A DNA stretch of 64,000 nucleotides, from positions 1,178,001 to 1,242,000 of the forward strand of contig CAKJVC010000012.1 of NCBI GenBank assembly GCA_918026815.1. The letters are read 5' to 3'. Shown here piece after piece: positions 57,932-64,000 of this stretch (within the stretch, counting starts at the first letter, position 1; the number at the start of each line of letters is the position of its first letter). Both the position numbers and the translations under genes were made by a program. The notes below the pieces were generated by a model. The model was given only the letters and a program-made list of their open reading frames with translations. It did no database searches and was not told where the DNA came from. The DNA comes from Chalara sp. BL73. Taxonomy: Eukaryota; Ascomycota; Leotiomycetes; Helotiales.

Positions 57932-59618
57932 GCTACGCTTGGTGGTCTAAGGAAAGGACTGTATATTATGCAATGGGATGAACCATATTGAATAAAAGCA
58001 TTTCACAACAATTTTTTTTCTGAGGAGCCACTGCTTGTTAGTCTCATTGATCCCATGAACCCATTTTGCGTATATTCAAATGTCTCAAGAGAGCGAAAGC
58101 CGGCCTGCCACAAGTCGATGACTTAGTAGGCTATGTTCCTTATGGACTATAATGATTTCTATTCATTTTTGTTATAGCAAGTGTGTATTTCAGTCGTCGA
58201 AGGCCGATTCTCGAAAAACCATTTCATCCACCACTAATATCACCACATTACAGAGGGGCAATGAAAAGAGACTTGCTACTGGAAGTCATGGTCCTTGATA
58301 GGCAAATATGTGGATGGTTTCTCAGCAACAGTCTTAAATAATTGAGTACATGAGCATCTCGTATTCTCGTTGGCCTCTCATCGAACGAAATGGTACCAAA
58401 AACCTCATTAAATGGACAAATGGAACAAAAACCAAATGAAAGTGTAGAAAAGACAGATGAAAATGCCATCCCCCAATTAGATGAATCGCAAAAGTATTGT
58501 AAGTTCTGATGAAAATTCAAGAGAACAGACTCTCAGTATAAATAACAAACCGAAAGGGCCCTTGTTTGCACAGCACAAGAAATGACACCGTATATCTAGA
58601 GTCCTCGTGCTTTAGGCTTCCTCGAAGAACAAGCGGAGCGTTATCCTGAGCGCCGATAACGGAAGAGATTCAACCTTAATAGTAAGCTCAGGTCAGCACC
58701 TTCCACTGGAGCAGAAGATAAACTAGGTTGAGAGTGTAAAATGAGGCACATGATATGTTCTCAGCACTCAGATACCTAGCATTCATTTAGTTGACATGCT
58801 TGTCCAGCAACCCCTTAAATTAAGCGACGGTGCCAAGCATAATGGTCTTCTCGTTGCGATATCCAACAAGGCACATGGCGTTAGCCCGTTGATGCTAGTG
58901 CGAGTAATGTTAGTTTATCTGCCAATAAGGTCATTGTGAGTCTGCTTGATGGACCACTGAAAACAAATAGAGCTCTTGCTATTGGACTGCGTCCTCTTCG
59001 GTTAGTGCTTGGAGAAAACACATTCTTACAAATTGTGAGCAGCAGTAAACCCTTTTATCAGGAAGCAAACTCGGAAGCCTTATGTTTCTCTGCATTTAAT
59101 AGCTAGTTTCCCTGTCCGCCATATTTCTCCTGCAAATATTTTCTGTTTCACGATTCCTCGCAACCTCATGGCTGAGCATAATTTGGGATAGCGTGTCTAG
59201 GAGGCCAGAATCCTTTAAGCCTTTCGATCGTCTGAGCTCTCTCCGCTCTAATCCTTAGTAGTTAATTTCGCTAAGCTCTTTCTTAACCGTTGACGGACGA
59301 GTTGTCTAGCAGAGGGTTATAGAACTATTAGAGAGCAAGGATCTACGACTCACCTGCAATAGCACGATTTCCTTTTCATTTAGAGCGTTCTTCTTAAAGG
59401 CTATGCTGTATATCGTTCCTAGCATACACTGATAAATCGCAAATCCTTGTCCACTCGAGATACTCTACACGGTAGGCCCCAAAACTTTACGTTCTACGGG
59501 ATTTGTGTTACTAAGCTCGCTTCCTGCACTAGAGCACATTATCGCCAAGATACAGCGCCTCTTGGTGAATTATTATTATTCTAGAGCATCTTCTTAAGGT
59601 ATATACAAGGTCCCCTAT
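57932..59618. other. Gene-poor region with likely decayed repeats
   Basis: About 1.7 kb. No intact gene. The sequence from about 59100 to 59600 is rich in TA steps and short repetitive words (for example ctaagctctttcttaac), suggestive of an old mutated repeat. No coding signal. Confidence 0.4.
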
Positions 59619-61924
59619 CTAGAAGTTGTAACGTCTACCATTTCCATTCAGCCTCCTTCCATTCATCTTCAAGTCTGGATAGACAATCTTTTTTCCACTT
59701 GCAGGATCCGGCGCTGTCAAAACGGTCCACATTTCCATCATTCCAGCCCGCCGTGCTGGAAGCATGGAGTATTGTAGACTATAGAGATTTTTGCGATGAA
59801 TCGGCGGCACGAATCTGCCAGTGACAAGACACATAAGCACACGCGGGGATAAATAATGTGAACGAATACGATGGCCAAGTTGAAAGTACTGATGGAACAT
59901 CGCACGGAAGGTCAATGGAACAGACTGCTGATATCAGCATGGAAAACTCATGCGGAAGGGTCACTAACTTTGAGATAAATATAGGACGTAGGAAGAGTCT
60001 CCGAAGAGAAATTATTTTGTAACTTTTGGGTATCTCGAAGTTCAAAGCATATGCCACCTGCACATTTTAGCAATGCCTAGTATTGCTCCCGGTTGAAGAC
60101 AAACCTGGCAATCTCCGGGAGTCTTTAATTCGTAACATCAGGGCAAAAAGCGGGAAGTGGTTCAGACATGCAAGCAGTGTATCTAGCACGGCTTTAAGCG
60201 ATATTATTGCCATGCGAGCTGTTGCGAATGTAAGATAGAACACTATGACTGTGGGTAATAGAAAGAAGAGCAACGTGAACAAGATGGTACCCAGTAAGAG
60301 CTGGTCTAGATCGTAGTCGCAAGAATCAATTCGCTTCCGTAAAACGTTGTGCTTTTTCCCGCGGAAGAGTTGAAATAATGAGAGAAGGATAGTATATTGC
60401 CAGTTGAATATCCGGGCCGACGCCATGTAGAAAGAATAGATATGCAAAGTGAGTATAGAAAGTAGGTCAGAGAAAAGGGCAATCGGCATGCTGGCACCTG
60501 CAAAACTCCAGAAGCCTATGAACCAAATGAAGTGAGGTAGAATAGGTCGTAGAGCTTCAATGCAACCTGAAGGGATCAGTTTATTGATGAATAGATGAGG
60601 AGGGAATGTACGTACTTGACCAATGATCAATGGCCCATAAAAAGAGGTCACCGAGAAAAGTAGCAAGTTCGCCGTTTGGCTTCAACCCGGCGGGCCAATC
60701 CATTAGCCAAACTATCATGTTTCTTAAGGCACCAATGGCGTATAGCCTAAGAACCTCGCTGATTGATTCTGCCACCCATGCAGAGTTGTCAATGATATAT
60801 GATCCAAGAGCAATACCAATAATAACATCGTTAGCTACAAGCCAGAGACTGTTGTAGAATCTGATGTAATCAGGATGACTTGTAGTAACACTCTCCCAAT
60901 CTTTCTTGCGTTTTCGGAGTGTGACGTACTGCATTGGCCAGTAACAAAACTGCTGTAAGCGAATTTCAACTTGTTGTGCGGTTGCTGATATGTCTTTCAA
61001 AGCCGCATACTCCGGTTTTACCCTCCACTCTAATACAAGGAGCAGAGCCTCGGCGACAACCCGGTGACAGAAAAGTCCTAAGATGAAGCCTTGTCGAATG
61101 ATAGGGTAGAGGTAGACTGTTATGAATTGCCAAGCTGCTAGAATTACGAAATCCCGCATGCTCGTAGCAGATTCAACGACTCTTTCTGACACGCTCAAAC
61201 TCCGTCGTGAACGCCTCCCGACCAATGTTATGTTTTTCTGAAGAAGTTTGTTGAGCTCCCAGGAGCAGTTGATTTGATTGACAATTCTAGGAAGGCCTTC
61301 ATCTTTCTGGGATGGAGTATGCTTGCTGATGGTGTGGAGTTTAAGTTTTTCAACGAGGAGTCTAGTCCTTTCCCTGCTCTTCGACTCTTGACGCTCTTCT
61401 TCAGCATCGACACTACCAGGTGCGTGTATTGTTTTCTCGACTTTGTCACCTAACGCTAACGAAATAGGGGTGAGGGATATGTATTGCATCCTCATAGGCA
61501 GAGGACGATCATACATAATGATTTGTATTGTGGAAGCTGTTGCGCAAGATATTTGAGGCATTTTCAGGCTAGGACCCGTGGTCGCATGTATCTGAAGAGG
61601 ACCAATTTCCTCAGCTGGAATATTTGCCAATCCCAGGACATGCATCGATGACTCTTCACATAGTAGGAATATATGTTCTATAGGGTGCGTAGGGTTGCGA
61701 AACAAGGTCCCAACCTTCAAGGCATTCTCCACGTTCCGGGCCTATCTCGACGTCAGCCAATTTCTGCCAATCTTTTCGTCGCTGCTCACCTCGACATCCT
61801 CTAATACTGAGACTACAAAAACATCTAGGCCTGAGTTTCTCCAGCCAACTAATATTCCCGGCGACTCTGTTCGTGGCAGATCCGAGGGCCAGAATATTCT
61901 CATAAGCCCATCATGCTCGGGCAT
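59619..61924 (-). CDS. gpi1: GPI1 / PIG-Q, subunit of the GPI-N-acetylglucosaminyltransferase complex
   Basis: Five exons (61924-61790, 61741-60616, 60566-60105, 60057-59969, 59927-59619) join in frame to 706 residues. The N terminus (IFWPSDLPRTESPGILVGWR) and the core FCYWPMQYVTLRKRKKDWES, RFYNSLWLVANDVIIGIALG and WLMDWPAGLKPNGELATFLG are hallmarks of Gpi1. The membrane part continues with AGASMPIALFSDLLS, LFRGKKHNVLRKRIDSCDYD and LNHFPLFALMLRIKDSRRLP, then the tail HYLSPRVLMCLVTGRFVPPI. Gpi1 stabilises the ER complex that starts GPI-anchor synthesis by adding GlcNAc to phosphatidylinositol. The last intron ends in tandem CAG acceptors. The start is only 24 bp after the stop of the preceding small gene. 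Confidence 0.92.
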
Positions 61925-61947
61925 GTCAGTTTATGCTTTACTCCGTA

Positions 61948-62328
61948 TTAGAATGACCCTCGACGTCTGAGTTGCTCCCGTGCAGAAATCCCTGTGCTGG
62001 CAGATCTGGGGTGCTGTGTATGAGTTAGCTTGTTCTCCTGCGCAACCATTATATACATTCTTACCAAATCCGTCTCCTTCCAAGCTAATCTGGCTACTGG
62101 CAGTATGAACAGAAAGAAGAATAGTGAAAGGATCGCGAACCCTTTAGCTGTGCGAGTCTATATAAATGATCAGCCTAGAGCATAGTCTCCAAATAGTAGT
62201 GCGCATACGACAACGCCGTGATCCCAGGCAAAGATAGCTAGCTCATAAAGCCGTGTTACCAAATCCCACCGCGCAGTAATGTAGCCGGCTACGAAGATCC
62301 CAAGAGTAAGGACAGAAAAGGGGTGCAT
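61948..62328 (-). CDS. Small two-helix membrane protein, unknown
   Basis: Exons 62328-62209, 62157-62065 and 62013-61948 are 40, 31 and 22 codons (51-bp introns), giving 92 residues. The N terminus is hydrophobic (FSVLTLGIFVAGYITA) and is followed by an amphipathic stretch RWDLVTRLYELAIFAWDH. A second hydrophobic helix spans FAILSLFFFLFILPVARLA, before a basic tail (REQLRRRG). The layout fits a small ER or Golgi membrane protein. No named family is recognised. Its stop lies 24 bp before the GPI1 ATG on the same strand, and its ATG overlaps the stop of the upstream 73-codon ORF (TAATG), so co-transcription is possible. Confidence 0.72.
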
Positions 62329-62549
62329 TAATTTTTCGCTACTGCTGTTGTTGCATTACCGTGGATAAGAATGACGCGCGGCTGCTCAAAGGACGGGGCG
62401 TTGAGGTAAATGCTCACTACACTGCTGGATTGAACTTTCTGTGAGATGGACAAGTTAAATTTTGTGCTTCCACGTAGCGAAATAGGACAATTGGAAGGCT
62501 GGCTGTTAGTAGATCGCGTTGTACTAGTTTCGCACTTTGCAGCACTCAT
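62328..62549 (-). CDS. 73-residue ORF directly upstream of, and overlapping, the two-helix protein gene
   Basis: An ATG-initiated minus-strand frame (Ser/Thr-rich, with SIYLNAPSFEQPRVILIHGN) whose stop TAA overlaps the next ATG (TAATG). It has no domain, signal peptide or membrane helix that I recognise. It could be a real small protein, an upstream ORF in the leader of the next gene, or an exon of a differently spliced gene. Confidence 0.35.
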   Translation of the reverse strand: MSAAKCETSTTRSTNSQPSNCPISLRGSTKFNLSISQKVQSSSVVSIYLNAPSFEQPRVILIHGNATTAVAKN

Positions 62550-63829
62550 GTTCCGTTCCTGTTGCGACAGGGATGCTAATTAGTTCTAGCACGTGCAAAT
62601 ATGGACATCTAGGAATGCCATCTCGGAATTCACGAAATCAATAGCATTAGTCAAGATTACTTTGGTTATTGGAAATGTGCTTAGATTTTTGAATAGAGAA
62701 TAAAGATAATATTTGTCAAAGATCTAAGGTCATGTTTTTGCGACATTGCCCTAGAAGCAAGTCTTGCTGCATTTAAGACACAAACAATACCCGGAAAGGA
62801 TCAGCTCAAGCGACACAACTACGAATCTATCTCGATTTTTAACTAAATATTAGGCTCCCTAACTGCATTTCACCTCTCCAGAGGAGTGCCCGATTCAACT
62901 ATAATTAAATGAGACTTTGACAATGCCAAGATATCCTGCCCCAAAATGTCTGCTTCTACACAGAACATATTTGTAGGGCTATGTAATACACTTCCGCATC
63001 TACTCTCATCTAGGTTGATTTTGAATCCGCACCATATATAGAGAAGAGATATTCCATATATAAACAATTCCGCCGAAGGAGAGTCCAGTGGTTAGTGTAC
63101 AATCAATGCCCGTCCAGACGCCACAAGATGCCGCTAAAATTCTTAATGCCTGGCTACTTCTATCAAGGCTATCAGCTGTGTTCTAGAAGGTGCGACTATA
63201 CTGACATTGTTTCCCACGCATGTTCAGAGAGTCACTATCCTTGTGATCCTCTCTTGCCTCCTCTAACATCTTGTCGATGCCTCGTTCCTTCAGTACGGCC
63301 TGTAATTGGAAGATTAGATCCAAGTCAGATTTAACACCTTGCATTTATACTGACAGTCAAACATTTCTTGTAATTTTGAAACAGAGGAGCGCATTCATCT
63401 TCAGTGCCCTTCCCTCGAAGATATTCTGTCTCAATCAGGACCTATACAACTCAAAAGGAGGGACGGCCATACTTTCGCTGTACCACTTCAGGAAACATGA
63501 ATCATAACGCCTAAAGTTTAGGTCAGCAAATTATAGATAATGAATTTCATGTTCTTACTCTTTTACTTCGTTGCATTCAGGTGCTAGTGATGCTGACATC
63601 GTGGAAGTAGTACTATAGTGTGGAACCTGATCTTCATCGTTGTTAAGGCTCTAGAGAAATCCGTAGCCTCGCCATTTGCTAGCGTCAGGCCCATGCGAGT
63701 CTCACAAATTATTTCTGGGCACGCTAAGATAACACTCTTATCGCAACACAGGGGTCCAAAATACTTTGAACTTCCATAGTTTTTGAGTTGAAATCAAACA
63801 GTAAAAGTACGCCACCCAGAAAGCTGCCA
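62550..63829. other. Intergenic region
   Basis: About 1.3 kb with no supported gene. Short open frames near 63095-63507 overlap in different frames and have no family features. Confidence 0.4.
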
Positions 63830-64000
63830 TGGGCGATACGCAGGATCTGAAGTCCATACAGGATACGCTTCAATCTTCTGTATGTACATGGAGTCTCAAA
63901 AGGCTGATTTATTCCCTTGAAGGAGTCTGAGACAGGGCATTCTCAATTCCAAATCGTGCATACTCGGTGATTGCGCTAGAAGAACAAAGGCTTGTGGATC
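63830..64000 (+). CDS. Possible 5' end of a gene running off the window
   Basis: An ATG in good context (GCTGCCATGGGCG) opens MGDTQDLKSIQDTLQSS and meets a GTATGT donor at about 63881. Near the edge the frame reads AFSIPNRAYSVIALEEQRLV, which is protein-like, but I cannot place the acceptor that would join them in frame. Partial, low confidence. Confidence 0.25.

Overview
The window is a 64-kb piece of a filamentous ascomycete (Pezizomycotina) nuclear genome. The reasons are: genes split by many short introns (about 41-130 bp, GTNNGT donors, CTRAY-like branch points); conserved fungal families (Apc1/BimE, Nop56, Vps4, Gpi1, a GH71 alpha-1,3-glucanase, a YAT permease, allantoinase); and a Tc1/mariner copy whose tryptophan codons have become TAG, the signature of RIP. 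The family mix (a FAD oxidase, a secreted Cys-rich protein, a GH71 enzyme) fits a Leotiomycete-type plant-associated fungus. That placement is my impression from recognised families, not a measured result.

Layout. 0.25-1.7 kb: a dead Tc1/mariner element with about 150-bp terminal inverted repeats. 1.7-5.8 kb: a gene desert with degraded, partly ankyrin-like coding remnants. 5.8-8.1 kb: a fungal transcription-factor-like gene and a GFA-family gene. 8.8-14.8 kb: the very large APC1 gene. 15.1-17.1 kb: a secreted FAD oxidase with two micro-exons. 17.9-22.4 kb: a glutamate decarboxylase (one-base frameshift) and a divergent amino-acid permease. 22.4-26.4 kb: a second desert. 26.4-33.2 kb: a GPI-anchored fasciclin protein and the housekeeping block nop56 - vps4 - prefoldin subunit 6. 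33.2-36.8 kb: a third desert. 36.8-40.1 kb: allantoinase with GATA sites upstream and a four-exon secreted Cys-rich protein. 41.3-45.2 kb: an unknown Cys-cluster protein and an MFS transporter. 47-48.3 kb: a broken RBR (RING-IBR-RING) gene. 49.9-51.9 kb: the GH71 enzyme. 52.3-57.9 kb: a PDAP1-like protein, a small CxxC protein, an ankyrin protein, an enoyl-CoA hydratase and a LEA-like mitochondrial protein. 59.6-62.5 kb: GPI1 preceded, on the same strand, by two very tightly packed small ORFs.

How the genes fit together. Glutamate decarboxylase and the permease are divergent across a 1.1-kb shared intergenic region that contains two GATA-factor consensus sites, which suggests a glutamate/GABA nitrogen unit. 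Allantoinase also has GATA sites, as expected for purine-nitrogen salvage. The most unusual structural signals are the micro-exon that completes the predicted flavin-binding cysteine codon, the tightly packed ORFs in front of GPI1, and the several genes broken by single-base lesions. Exon boundaries were read by eye from reading-frame continuity and family conservation. Most of the joined reading frames sum to a whole number of codons. Boundaries may be off by 1-2 bases.
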